Assembly: GCA_000437855.1 (NCBI GenBank)
Contig: FR902169.1
Coordinates: 7,964 to 71,963 of the forward strand
Source: Clostridium sp. CAG:567
GTDB lineage: Bacteria; Bacillota; Clostridia; TANB77; CAG-508
Direction of reading: 5' to 3'
DNA: 64,000 nt
Shown here: in pieces, positions 23,915 through 34,382 of the stretch
Position numbering within the stretch: the stretch's first letter is position 1
How the letters are laid out: the number at the start of each line of letters is the position of its first letter
The notes under the pieces: generated by a model
Databases searched by the model: none
Told to the model about the DNA's origin: nothing
What the model saw: only the letters and a program-made list of their open reading frames with translations
Translations under genes and position numbers: made by a program

Positions 23915-26900
23915 ATGGAGAAAAATTTATATAATTTAACCAACCCACAAAAGTCAATTTGGCTTATGGATCAAGTAAATCCTGGCACAAATTTAAATAA
24001 CATTGGTGGACCTGTTTTAATTAATGATTCTGTCAATGTTCCATTATTGGAAAAAGCTTTAAATTTATATATAGAAAAAAATGAAGCTACTCGTTTACGT
24101 ATAAAACTAGTAGACTCTTCACCTATGCAATATGTAGCAGATTATTCTTATTTTACAATTCCTGTTACAAAGCTAAAAAATGAAAAAGAATTAGAAGATT
24201 GGAATCAAAAAATAATTGATACTCCATTTAATGTTTTTGACTCTAATTTATATTCACTTAGCATTTTTGTATTACCAGATGGACGTGGTGGTTTTAATGC
24301 AACATTACATCACCTTATTACAGACGCTTGGAGTATGAGCCTTTTAATTACTGAAGTAATGAGTAATTATTCAAATCTTATTCATAATAATTCTGTAGAT
24401 TATGTTTTCCCTAATTATACAGATTTTATTGACGCTGAAAATAATTATATAAATAGTGAGAAATTCCCAAAAGATAGATTATTCTGGGACGAATATTTTG
24501 AAAATTGCCCAGAATTATGCTCAATTTCATCAAACAATATTAATTCAAATATGATTGCTAAGAGAAAAAGCTATATTTTAAATTCAGATTTATTTGCAAA
24601 AATAAATGATTTTTGCAAGTTATTAAATTGCTCTGTTTACACATTTTTTATGTCTATTTATTCTATCTATTTGTCTAAACTAACCAATATATCAGAGCCT
24701 ATTATAGGTACACCAGTATTAAATAGAACAAATTTCAAAGAAAAACATACAAGTGGTATGTTTATTAGCACTGTGCCTTTTAAAGCAAAAGTTGATAGTA
24801 ATATTACTTTTTCTGAATTTGTAAAATCTGTAGCAATTACTCAATTAGCTATATTTAGGCATCAAAAATACCCTTATTCACATCTATTAGAAGATTTGAA
24901 AAAGAAATATAATTTTTCAGAAAATTTATATGATATTGCCCTTTCTTATCAAAATGCTAGAGACAATAAAGAAAATTGTGATATAGATTATTCTTCTGGA
25001 TGGCTATTTTCAGGAAAATGTACAGACACATTACAAGTACATTTTTATGATATGGATAATACAGGTGATTTAAATATTTTTTATGATTATCAACTAGATA
25101 AATTAAGTGATGAAGAAATTAATACTTTGCACGAAAGAATAATGAATATAGTTAATCAAGTTCTTTTAAATAATGAAATTGAAATAAAAAATATTGAAAT
25201 AGTAACTGAAAATGAAAAAGAATTCTTCATTAGTCAGTTTAATAACAATATTTTAGATTATTCTAAAGAAAAAAGCATTATAGAATTATTTGATGAGCAA
25301 GTTAAACTACATCCTAACGCAATTGCAGTTTCTGATGATAAAAATTCTATTTCATATATTGAGTTACAAAAGCGTATAAATAGCCTATCTTATGAATTAC
25401 AAAAACAAGGAGTAAAAAAAGGTGATGTTGTTTCTACATTTTTAAAACGTTCTCCTGAGTTAATAATTTCTCTACTTGCAATTATGAAAATAGGTGGAAT
25501 TTACTTACCAATTTCTACTTCTCTACCAGAAGAAAGAGTTGAATATATTTTAAATGACAGTAATTCGCGTTGTTGCATTACAGCATCTAATTGCTCTTAC
25601 TTAAAAAACGTAATTTTTATAGATAAAATAAATAATCAAAATTCACAACTAACTCCTGTAACTTATTTGCCAGATGATGTTATTTACACTATTTACACTT
25701 CTGGTTCTACAGGAAATCCAAAAGGTGTTCAAGTTACAAACAAAAATTTAAATAACTTTGTTTGTTCTTTTAACAAGTATTTTGATCATAAAGTATCAAC
25801 ACAAGATATTTGTTTGGCTAGTACAAATATATCTTTTGATGTTAGTATTTGGGAAATTTTCTTCACATTACTAAATGGAGCTCAATTATATTTATATGAT
25901 GAAGATAATATTTCAGATATTTTCCATTACTGTGATGTTATTTTAAAACATAATGTTACTATGTTATATATACCACCTAATATTTTGGAAAATGTATATT
26001 CAATTTTACATGAATCTAATAATGTTAAAATTGATAAGATTTTAGTTGGAGTTGAGCCAATAAAAAATTCTACTATTCAAAAGTTCTTCAGTTTAAATGA
26101 AAATATGCAAATAGTTAATGGGTATGGCCCTACTGAAACAACTATATGTTGTACTGCTTTTAAAGTAGCTAAAAAAGAAGCAAATGACAATTCTATTATT
26201 CCTATTGGAAAGCCTTTATATAACTTAACTGCATATGTATTAAATAAGGACCTAAACATTGTGCCTGAGGGTATTGCTGGAGAGCTATTTATTGGTGGTG
26301 ATAATGTTACAAAAGGTTATTTAAATAATGAGACTTTAACTAATGAAAAATATATTCAATCTCCTTTTAAAGCTGATGAAAGATTATACAGAACTGGTGA
26401 TTTAGTAAAATTCTTACCTGATGGTAACTTGTTATTTGTTGGTAGAGATGACAAACAAGTTAAAGTAAGAGGTCATCGTATTGAAATAAATGAAATTGAA
26501 AATACTATTTCAATGTACCCTAATATTCAAAAATGTATTATTAATTTAAGAAATAATAACCAAGTTATTGTTGCATTTATTGTGGCTAGCACTAATATTT
26601 CAACTAAAGATTTAAAGCAATTTTTATTAACAAAATTGCCTGCTTATAGTGTGCCAAATTTTATTATTCAATTAGATAGTTTTCCAACAACTGCAAATGG
26701 AAAAATTGATAAAAAGCAATTAAATAATATTGAAATTAATTTTTCTATGAATTATGTTGCTCCACAAAATGAGTTGCAACAACAATTAGTTGATATTTGG
26801 AGTGAAATATTACAAGTTAATAATATTGGTATTGAAGACAGCTTTTTTGAAATTGGTGGTGACTCTTTATCATCAATAAGATTGGTATCTGAAATTTATA

Positions 26901-29900
26901 ATAAATTTGGTATAAAGTTAACTGTAAATAATATTTTTGAAAATGACACAATTGAAGACCTTGCAGTTTATATGCAAGCTCAAAATGCCTCATTAGTTGA
27001 AAATATTGAAAAAGCAAAAATATCAGATTCATACCCTTTGACTTCAGCTCAAAAAGGTATTTACTATGCTGTTAGCTTAGAAGAAAATCCTTCTATTACC
27101 TATAATACTCCTGGTGGAATTTTCTTAACAGGAAATTTAAATATTAAAAAACTTGAAGATTGTATTAATACATTAATTAAAAAACATGTAGCACTTAGAA
27201 CATATTTTACTATGCAAAATAATGAACTTGTCCAAAAAATAGATGACAATATTAATTTTAGTTTAAAAATAGAAAATGGAAATATTAATGATGTTGACAC
27301 TATTTTTGCTAAATTTGTTCAGCCTTTTGATTTAAGCAAGGCTCCACTTTTTAGAATAAAATTAATTGAATTTGATAAAACACATTATTTGTTGTTGGTA
27401 GATTTCCACCATATTATTTGTGATGGTACTTCTATTGGAATTTTTACAGCAGAATTAGTAAATTTATATAATGGAAATTCAATTAAAGAAAATAACTTTG
27501 ATTATATTGATTATGCTATTTTTGAAAATAAACTAAAATCTTCTGAAAAATATAATCAAATGAAACAATTTTGGAAGTCAAAATTTGATGGGGAACTTCC
27601 TGTATTAAATATGCCTACAAATTTTGCAAGGCCAGCTAATCGCTCTTTTGAAGGTGATGAAGTATTATTAAATATTACAAATGCAGATGAAATATACACA
27701 TTGTGTAAAAGTCTACACACCACACCATACTTTTTCTTATTATCTGTTTACTATATTCTTCTTAGTAAATATACTAGTCAAGAAGATATTATTGTAGGAA
27801 CTGCTGTTGCTGGAAGAGATGATGCAAATTTTGCAAATATTTTAGGTATGTTTGTAAATACGTTGGCATTACGTGAAAAAATTGATTCTAACTTATCTTT
27901 TAATGAGTTTTTAAATATAGTAACTCAAACTGGACTTGCATGTTTAGAAAATCAAACTTATCCATTTGATGAGTTAGTAAAAGAATTAAATTTAAATAGA
28001 AATACAAACCGAGCTCCTTTATTTGATACAATGTTTGTATATCAAAATGAAGAAAGTGCTTTAATAGACTTTTCAGGTGTTGAAACAAAACTTTATACCC
28101 CATGTTCTAAAGTTTCAAAATTTGATTTTTCATTAGATCTAACGCCAAAATCTAATGTTATATCAGCTCGTTTAGAATATGCTACAAGTCTATTTACAAA
28201 AGATTTTATGACTCAATTTTTAAATCATTATATAAGTTTAATAAAATTAATTTTAAATGATATTCATGTTACTATTAAAGAAATTAGTTTATTAAATAAA
28301 GATGAAAAATTAGAAATTGAAAAAACATATAACAGCTCTATTTTACCTTATGATGAAAATGTTAAATTAGTTGAATTATTTGAAAATGAAGCAGAAAAAA
28401 ATCCAAATAATATTGCTATTCGTTTCAATGGTTCTTCTATTACATATGAAGAATTAAATAAAAAGGCAAATCAAATAGCAAACTTTTTAATTAGTAAAAA
28501 TGTAAAAAGAAATCAAATTGTAGGAATTCTTCTTCCTCGTACACCAGACTTGCTATTTGCTATGTTAGGTATATTAAAATCTGGTGCTGGTTATATGTTA
28601 ATTGATACAAGTTTGCCATATGATCGTATTAGTTTTATGCTAGAAAATGCTCATTCAAACTATTTAATAACTAATAAAGACTCAAAAAATATTGATGGTG
28701 TTGAAAAACTTTATTTAGATGAATTGCCTCTAGAAAATTATAGTGCACAAAATGTAAATGCCTATAGTGATAATGAAGACAGTTTTGCAGTTATTTATAC
28801 ATCTGGCTCTACTGGCACTCCAAAAGGTGTAGAGTTAAAACGAAAAGGTGTTATAAATATGCTAAGTAATTATAAAGCTTTTCTTTATACTGATACTTGT
28901 ACAAACTTTTTAAGTATGAGTAGTGTAGCATTTGATATGTTTATTGTAGAAAACTTTGTGCCATTACTTTCTGGTAAAACTGTAATATTAACAAATGAAG
29001 AAGAACAAAAAATACCATTATATACAAACACATTAATAGAGCAAGAACATGTAAACTTTATTTTAACTACTCCTTCTAGAATGGACTTATTACTTTCTGT
29101 AGGTTCAAATTGGAATACTATAAAAGTTATACAATTAGGTGGAGAAGTTTTTCCTTCAAATTTATATGATAAAATAAAAGCTCAAACTTCTAATGCTCAT
29201 ATATTTAATGGTTATGGTCCTTCTGAAATTACTGCTTGTTGTACAAGTAAAGAAGTTTACAATTCTAATGATATAACTATTGGTAAGCCATTTGCTAATA
29301 CACAATTGTGGATTTGTAATAAAGATTTAAACATATGCCCTATTGGTGTTGAAGGTGAAATTTGTGTTGCAGGTCTTGGAGTTGGTAAAGGTTATATTAA
29401 TAACCCTGATTTAACTAATAAAAGTTTTGTACCAAATCCTTTTGGAGATGGAATTATGTACAAAACTGGTGACATTGGAAAATACAAATCTAATGGTGAT
29501 ATTGAGTTTATTGGCAGAAGAGATTCACAAATTAAAATACGTGGCCTTAGGGTTGAATTATCTGAAATTGAAAATCAGTTTTTGAAAATACCTGAAATAA
29601 CTAATATTTGTATAATTTATAAAAAAGAAACTGTACCTTATTTAGCTGCATTTTTCACATCATCTGGTGAGATTGAAACATCAGTAATAAGAAAGCAGTT
29701 GTCTGAAACCTTACCATTATATATGGTGCCAAAATATATTATAAAATTAGACAAGCTTCCAATTACTTTAAATGGTAAAATAGATAAAAAACAATTAGAA
29801 AATTATTCTATAAGCCAAGTTGAAACTAGAACCTATGTTGCACCTAGAAATGAGACTGAAAAACTATGTTGTAACATATGGGAAAGCCTTTTAAACTGTC

Positions 29901-31309
29901 AAATTGGTATTGATGATGATATATTTGAAATGGGTGCTGACTCTTTACTTGCAATTAAATTCAAAACAGAATTATTAGCTTATAATATTAATATTACATA
30001 TTCTGATATTTTTAAATATCATACAGTTAGAGAGCTTGTAAGCACACATGGCGAATATGATATTGAATTATTAGATAACAAAGATTTTGTTGAATGCCAT
30101 AATGCATTAGAAAAAAATGTTGCATCTAATTTTGCTACATCTCTTTCTAACTTACAGTCTTCAAGTTATAACAATATTTTACTATTAGGAGCTAATGGAT
30201 TTGTTGGTAGCCATATTTTATATAGTTTTATTAAAAATGATACTGGTAATGCTTATTGCATTGTTCGTGACAAAGACAGAAAAGAAGGAAAAACTAGATT
30301 TTTAGAAACATTACATTTCTACTTTGGAAATGAATTAGACCATTATTTAAATAATAGAATTTTTGTTATTAATTCTAGTATTTTAGATGAAAACTTTGGT
30401 ATGAGTGAAAAAGATTATTTAGAATTGCTTAATAGCATTGATGTTATTATTAATTCAGCTGCAATTGTAAAACACTATGGTAATGAGGAAAAATTTAAAA
30501 AAATAAATGTTGGTTTAACAGAAAAACTTATTGATATATGTACAAAGTTCAATAAAAGATTACTTCATGTCTCTTCTTTAAGTGTATCTGGAAATTTATC
30601 TTTAGATGGTAGTTATGCAGATAGAATACATGAAGTTACTGAGAATATGAATTTTTCTGAGCATAATTTATATATTGGTCAAATTCTAGATAATGAATAT
30701 ATTAAAAGTAAATTTTTATCTGAAAAATTGATATTAGAAAATATAAGTAAAAATGGTTTGCAAGCACAAATTTTACGTTTAGGCAACATTACTAATAGAT
30801 ATTCAGATGGTGCTTTTCAAATAAATTACCAAGAAAATGCATTTTTGGAACGTATGCTTACATTTATAGAGCTTGGTTATGTTCCAAATAATCTATTGGA
30901 TATGTATATTGAATTCACACCAGTTGATGTTTGTGGTAATGCAATAATAAAAATTTTACAAAACTATGTACCTGATTTTTCAGTATATCATTTATATAAT
31001 GATAATCATGTGTATATGAATGAATTTTTGAAAATTCTTCAAGAAGAAAATATTAATATTGTTTCTGTTTCTCCTGAGGAGTTTGGTAAAAAAATTACAG
31101 ACTTGTCAAAAAATGCAAAAAGTGCTAATATACTTTCTGGAATTATAAATGATTTAGGACCAGATAAACAATTAGAGTATAAATCTAATATTAATATTCT
31201 TTCAGATTTTACTAAAGCATTTTTATACCATATTAATTTTAAATGGCCTAAAATCGATGAATCATATTTGAAAAAATATATTAACTATTTAAGAAAATAT
31301 TTAGCCTAA
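23915..31309 (+). CDS. Nonribosomal peptide synthetase, C-A-T-C-A-T-R with reductive release
   Basis: 2464 residues. C1 (about 8-430) has HHLITDA at 132-138, with Ala for the usual last Gly, and as a starter C domain suggests N-acylation. A1 (about 455-940) has YTSGSTGNPKG, NGYGPTET, RTGDL and NGKIDKKQL. T1 has FFEIGGDSLSS near 981. C2 (about 1030-1460) has HHIICDG near 1165. A2 (about 1485-1960) has YTSGSTGTPKG and NGYGPSE. T2 has FEMGADSLLA near 2007. R (2085-2464) has LLGANGFVGSH, the NADPH-binding loop, and YIKSK, the reductase Tyr/Lys. The final thioester should be released as an aldehyde or alcohol. This order matches gut clostridial NRPSs that make N-acyl dipeptide aldehydes and pyrazinones. 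No epimerase, thioesterase or phosphopantetheinyl transferase is in the window, so the activating transferase must come from elsewhere. Confidence 0.95.
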   Translation: MEKNLYNLTNPQKSIWLMDQVNPGTNLNNIGGPVLINDSVNVPLLEKALNLYIEKNEATRLRIKLVDSSPMQYVADYSYFTIPVTKLKNEKELEDWNQKIIDTPFNVFDSNLYSLSIFVLPDGRGGFNATLHHLITDAWSMSLLITEVMSNYSNLIHNNSVDYVFPNYTDFIDAENNYINSEKFPKDRLFWDEYFENCPELCSISSNNINSNMIAKRKSYILNSDLFAKINDFCKLLNCSVYTFFMSIYSIYLSKLTNISEPIIGTPVLNRTNFKEKHTSGMFISTVPFKAKVDSNITFSEFVKSVAITQLAIFRHQKYPYSHLLEDLKKKYNFSENLYDIALSYQNARDNKENCDIDYSSGWLFSGKCTDTLQVHFYDMDNTGDLNIFYDYQLDKLSDEEINTLHERIMNIVNQVLLNNEIEIKNIEIVTENEKEFFISQFNNNILDYSKEKSIIELFDEQVKLHPNAIAVSDDKNSISYIELQKRINSLSYELQKQGVKKGDVVSTFLKRSPELIISLLAIMKIGGIYLPISTSLPEERVEYILNDSNSRCCITASNCSYLKNVIFIDKINNQNSQLTPVTYLPDDVIYTIYTSGSTGNPKGVQVTNKNLNNFVCSFNKYFDHKVSTQDICLASTNISFDVSIWEIFFTLLNGAQLYLYDEDNISDIFHYCDVILKHNVTMLYIPPNILENVYSILHESNNVKIDKILVGVEPIKNSTIQKFFSLNENMQIVNGYGPTETTICCTAFKVAKKEANDNSIIPIGKPLYNLTAYVLNKDLNIVPEGIAGELFIGGDNVTKGYLNNETLTNEKYIQSPFKADERLYRTGDLVKFLPDGNLLFVGRDDKQVKVRGHRIEINEIENTISMYPNIQKCIINLRNNNQVIVAFIVASTNISTKDLKQFLLTKLPAYSVPNFIIQLDSFPTTANGKIDKKQLNNIEINFSMNYVAPQNELQQQLVDIWSEILQVNNIGIEDSFFEIGGDSLSSIRLVSEIYNKFGIKLTVNNIFENDTIEDLAVYMQAQNASLVENIEKAKISDSYPLTSAQKGIYYAVSLEENPSITYNTPGGIFLTGNLNIKKLEDCINTLIKKHVALRTYFTMQNNELVQKIDDNINFSLKIENGNINDVDTIFAKFVQPFDLSKAPLFRIKLIEFDKTHYLLLVDFHHIICDGTSIGIFTAELVNLYNGNSIKENNFDYIDYAIFENKLKSSEKYNQMKQFWKSKFDGELPVLNMPTNFARPANRSFEGDEVLLNITNADEIYTLCKSLHTTPYFFLLSVYYILLSKYTSQEDIIVGTAVAGRDDANFANILGMFVNTLALREKIDSNLSFNEFLNIVTQTGLACLENQTYPFDELVKELNLNRNTNRAPLFDTMFVYQNEESALIDFSGVETKLYTPCSKVSKFDFSLDLTPKSNVISARLEYATSLFTKDFMTQFLNHYISLIKLILNDIHVTIKEISLLNKDEKLEIEKTYNSSILPYDENVKLVELFENEAEKNPNNIAIRFNGSSITYEELNKKANQIANFLISKNVKRNQIVGILLPRTPDLLFAMLGILKSGAGYMLIDTSLPYDRISFMLENAHSNYLITNKDSKNIDGVEKLYLDELPLENYSAQNVNAYSDNEDSFAVIYTSGSTGTPKGVELKRKGVINMLSNYKAFLYTDTCTNFLSMSSVAFDMFIVENFVPLLSGKTVILTNEEEQKIPLYTNTLIEQEHVNFILTTPSRMDLLLSVGSNWNTIKVIQLGGEVFPSNLYDKIKAQTSNAHIFNGYGPSEITACCTSKEVYNSNDITIGKPFANTQLWICNKDLNICPIGVEGEICVAGLGVGKGYINNPDLTNKSFVPNPFGDGIMYKTGDIGKYKSNGDIEFIGRRDSQIKIRGLRVELSEIENQFLKIPEITNICIIYKKETVPYLAAFFTSSGEIETSVIRKQLSETLPLYMVPKYIIKLDKLPITLNGKIDKKQLENYSISQVETRTYVAPRNETEKLCCNIWESLLNCQIGIDDDIFEMGADSLLAIKFKTELLAYNINITYSDIFKYHTVRELVSTHGEYDIELLDNKDFVECHNALEKNVASNFATSLSNLQSSSYNNILLLGANGFVGSHILYSFIKNDTGNAYCIVRDKDRKEGKTRFLETLHFYFGNELDHYLNNRIFVINSSILDENFGMSEKDYLELLNSIDVIINSAAIVKHYGNEEKFKKINVGLTEKLIDICTKFNKRLLHVSSLSVSGNLSLDGSYADRIHEVTENMNFSEHNLYIGQILDNEYIKSKFLSEKLILENISKNGLQAQILRLGNITNRYSDGAFQINYQENAFLERMLTFIELGYVPNNLLDMYIEFTPVDVCGNAIIKILQNYVPDFSVYHLYNDNHVYMNEFLKILQEENINIVSVSPEEFGKKITDLSKNAKSANILSGIINDLGPDKQLEYKSNINILSDFTKAFLYHINFKWPKIDESYLKKYINYLRKYLA

Positions 31310-31312
31310 AAG

Positions 31313-31344
31313 TTGATAGATGTATAATTATATACATCTATCAA
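31313..31344 (+). promoter_or_regulatory. Intercistronic hairpin after the NRPS gene
   Basis: TTGATAGATGTATA-ATTA-TATACATCTATCAA, a perfect 14-bp stem, but without a tight U-tract. It lies between the NRPS stop and the kinase start and could be a weak terminator, or a processing or stability element that lowers expression of the downstream genes. Confidence 0.6.
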
Positions 31345-31373
31345 ATGTATTTATTTAAAGGAGTATTAAACTT

Positions 31374-33179
31374 ATGAAAAATTTAAACTATTTGGTTATT
31401 CTTATTATATCTGCAATAATTATGACTGTATTATTGTTAGTTATTAAAAAAACTCAAAAAACTAAAAAACAAATTTATTATTCTTTCATAACTTTAGTTG
31501 GTTTAATGTTAGTTTGGACAATTAGTTTAATTATGCAAATTCTGTGTCAAAATACATCTATTCCGCCTGTATATTTTGAATATACTGCTGCTTTTGGTGG
31601 ATGTTTTTTATCTGTTGCATTTTTCTTTTTTGCATTAATTATGTCTAAAACAAAAATTAAATTTAAGCTTTGGTATTTGCTTTTATTTGTTATACCTATA
31701 CTTTCATGTATTTGCTTATGGACAAATGATTTCCACCATTTATTTTATGCAAAATACTCTATTAATTTAAATGATACTGTAAAGGGCCCATTTATAATGG
31801 TCCATTCAGTTTATACATTTGCTTTATTAATACTTGCTATATTTATATTATTTAAATACTCATTTAAAACATCAGGTTTCTTTTCTAAGCAATCATTATT
31901 AATTGTTTTAGGAGCTCTTATTCCTTTAGTTATTAATTTGCTTGGAATGCTTGGTATACCTATGACAGTATATTTAACGCCTATATGTTTTGCACTTACA
32001 ATTTTATTTTTTGCATTGGCTGTATTTAGGTTTGGATTAATGAAAGTAACCCCAATAGCATTGCAAACAATTGCGGATAAAATTTCAGATGGTTACTTAG
32101 TTTTGGATGAAAATGGTATTATTACAGATTTTAATGCTACAGTATTAAAAATGTTTAAGCTTGATGGGAATTACATTAGAGGAAAAAACTTATTTGATAT
32201 AGTAAATACAGGAAATTATTTTTCTGTTAACACTGAAAAATTAAAAAACTGTATTGATATTGCAAAAGATACTCCTGATACATTTCATTTTGAAAAAAAA
32301 TTAGTTAATGAAGACAAATATTTTAATATAGAAATTAATAGTATTCAAAATGATAAAACTTTTCTAGGAATTTTAGTATTATTTAAAGATACAACTCAAC
32401 ATATGCTTGATATGCAAACAATTAAAAATAATCAAAATATGCTTATGGAAAGAGAACGTTTAGCTTCACTTGGTCAGTTAATTGGTGGTATAGCTCACAA
32501 CTTAAAAACTCCTATAATGTCTATATCTGGTGCAGCTGAAGGTCTTACAGATTTAGTTAAAGAATATGAAGCATCTGTAGGAGACCCTGAGGTTACTGTA
32601 CAAGATCACCATGATATTGCAAAAGACATGAAGGATTGGATAGACAAAATACGTTCTTATACAGAATATATGTCAGATGTTATTACTGCTGTTAAAGGCC
32701 AGGCTGTTACAATGTCTGAAGAACAAGCTGTATCATTTACTTTAGACGAATTAGTTAAACGTGTAAATATTTTAATGAAACATGAATTAAAAAATGCCTT
32801 AGTAGAGCTAAATGTTTGCATGAAAACAGATGAAAGAACTGTATTAAAAGGAAATATAAACAGTTTGGTACAAGTTATAAATAACATGGTTTCAAATGCT
32901 ATACAATCATATGATGGTAAACCTGATAATAAAATTGATTTAATTTTATCAAAACAAAATAATAATGTTGTTATTTCTGTAAAAGATTATGGAAATGGCT
33001 TACCAGATGAAGTTCAAAAGAAATTATTTAAAGAAATGATAACAACAAAAGGTAAAAATGGTACTGGACTTGGATTATTTATGTCATACTCTACTATTCG
33101 TGCTCATTTTAATGGCAATATTACTTTTGAAACAGAAAAAGGAAAAGGAACTACATTTAATGTAATCCTACCACTTTAA
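31374..33179 (+). CDS. Sensor histidine kinase with seven-helix N-terminus and PAS domain
   Basis: 601 residues. The first 220 contain about seven membrane helices (7TM histidine-kinase input module). A PAS domain at about 225-340 includes ISDGYLVLDENGIITDFN. The dimerisation domain carries GGIAHNLKTPI, His near 374. The ATPase domain (about 480-601) has NMVSNAIQSY, DYGNGLP and GTGLGLFM. It senses a membrane or small-molecule signal and phosphorylates a regulator; the REC-HD-GYP protein encoded next is the likely partner. AAAGGAG precedes the ATG. It follows the NRPS by 64 bases, so it may sense or respond to the NRPS product, which is inference. Confidence 0.92.
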   Translation: MKNLNYLVILIISAIIMTVLLLVIKKTQKTKKQIYYSFITLVGLMLVWTISLIMQILCQNTSIPPVYFEYTAAFGGCFLSVAFFFFALIMSKTKIKFKLWYLLLFVIPILSCICLWTNDFHHLFYAKYSINLNDTVKGPFIMVHSVYTFALLILAIFILFKYSFKTSGFFSKQSLLIVLGALIPLVINLLGMLGIPMTVYLTPICFALTILFFALAVFRFGLMKVTPIALQTIADKISDGYLVLDENGIITDFNATVLKMFKLDGNYIRGKNLFDIVNTGNYFSVNTEKLKNCIDIAKDTPDTFHFEKKLVNEDKYFNIEINSIQNDKTFLGILVLFKDTTQHMLDMQTIKNNQNMLMERERLASLGQLIGGIAHNLKTPIMSISGAAEGLTDLVKEYEASVGDPEVTVQDHHDIAKDMKDWIDKIRSYTEYMSDVITAVKGQAVTMSEEQAVSFTLDELVKRVNILMKHELKNALVELNVCMKTDERTVLKGNINSLVQVINNMVSNAIQSYDGKPDNKIDLILSKQNNNVVISVKDYGNGLPDEVQKKLFKEMITTKGKNGTGLGLFMSYSTIRAHFNGNITFETEKGKGTTFNVILPL

Positions 33180-33195
33180 TATTTACTCATATGTA

Positions 33196-33236
33196 TAAAA
33201 TCTAGTGTTTTCAACTAAATGCTAGATTTTTTTTAT
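33196..33236 (+). terminator. Terminator after the histidine kinase gene
   Basis: AAAATCTAG and CTAGATTTT pair around a 16-base loop followed by a T-run. Confidence 0.65.
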
Positions 33237-33244
33237 GCAAAAGC

Positions 33245-33272
33245 TGTACAATTCGACAAGTTATGATATAAT
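33245..33272 (+). promoter_or_regulatory. Promoter of the REC-HD-GYP gene
   Basis: TGTACA (33245-33250), 16 bases, TATAAT (33267-33272), 46 bases before the ATG. The regulator and following lipid genes therefore need not depend on the NRPS promoter. Confidence 0.5.
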
Positions 33273-33318
33273 GATGTTGTCATCTTGAATAGATTACAAT
33301 AAACGTTGAGGTGAGATT

Positions 33319-34371
33319 ATGAGAAAAAACATGCAAAGCGCAAATGATAAAGGTTATAGAATTATAGCAGTTGATGATGAGGAAGGAATTGTTGATTCTT
33401 TATCAATTTTCTTAAAGAGATCTGGCTATGATTTTACAGGTGTTACTGACCCAATGGAAGCAATTGAAAAGGTTAAAAATGAACATTTTGATTTAATGAT
33501 TTTGGACTTTATTATGACACCTATTCATGGAGATCAGGTAGTTGAAGAAATACGTAAATTCAATAAGGAATTATATATTTTGTTACTAACTGGTCATAAA
33601 GATTTGGCTCCACCTTTGGAAACAATTAGAAAATTAGATATTCAAGGTTATTGTGAAAAAAGTGATAAATTTGATCAATTACTTCTTTTAATTGAGTCTG
33701 GAATTAAGTCAATTGAGCAAATGAATGAAATAAAAAGAATAAATGAAGAGCTTTCTTCTACTTATGAAAAACTAGAAAGAGCCTACTTAGACAGTATTCA
33801 AACTTTAAGATATACTGTTGAAGCTAAAGACCCATATACCAGAGGACATTCAGATAGGGTTTCTAAGTATTCTGTTTTAATTGGAAAATATTTAGGATTA
33901 TCTGATACTGATTTAAAAACTCTAGAAGTTGGTGGTTTATTCCATGATATTGGAAAAATTGGTATTCCTGATAGTATTTTATTAAAGGAATCTAAATTGA
34001 CAGATGATGAATATTCACAAATAAAAAACCATCCTTCAATAGGTGCTCATATTTTGTGTAATGCTGAAGTTTTTCAAGATATTATACCAATTGTAAAGCA
34101 TCATCATGAAAGATTTGACGGGACTGGTTACCCTGGAAAACTAAAAGGCAACGATATTCCTTATCTTGCGAGAATAGCTGCTGTTGCAGATACTTTTGAT
34201 GCTATGACATCAAGGAGAACTTATCGTGATCCTTTAAGTTTAGATGTTGTAAAAGCTGAATTTGAAAGATGCTCTGGAACACAATTTGACCCAGAAATTG
34301 CAAAAGTATTTTTAGATATTTTAAATAATCATTATGATGAAGTAAATGAAATTCAAGAACAATTTAAATAA
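33319..34371 (+). CDS. Response regulator with HD-GYP output (c-di-GMP phosphodiesterase)
   Basis: 350 residues. The receiver domain (12-130) has the acidic pair in AVDDEEG, the phospho-acceptor Asp63 in LMILDFIM and the conserved Thr/Lys positions (LLTGHKD, CEKSDK). A helical linker follows. The HD-GYP domain (about 160-345) has EAKDPYTRGHSDRV, LFHDIGKIGIPD (His/Asp near 209/210), KHHHERFDGTGYPGKL and DTFDAMTSRRTYR, all metal and substrate residues being present. It should hydrolyse cyclic di-GMP under control of the neighbouring kinase. It is 11 bases from the glycosyltransferase gene. Confidence 0.92.
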   Translation: MRKNMQSANDKGYRIIAVDDEEGIVDSLSIFLKRSGYDFTGVTDPMEAIEKVKNEHFDLMILDFIMTPIHGDQVVEEIRKFNKELYILLLTGHKDLAPPLETIRKLDIQGYCEKSDKFDQLLLLIESGIKSIEQMNEIKRINEELSSTYEKLERAYLDSIQTLRYTVEAKDPYTRGHSDRVSKYSVLIGKYLGLSDTDLKTLEVGGLFHDIGKIGIPDSILLKESKLTDDEYSQIKNHPSIGAHILCNAEVFQDIIPIVKHHHERFDGTGYPGKLKGNDIPYLARIAAVADTFDAMTSRRTYRDPLSLDVVKAEFERCSGTQFDPEIAKVFLDILNNHYDEVNEIQEQFK

Positions 34372-34382
34372 GGGGATATTCT

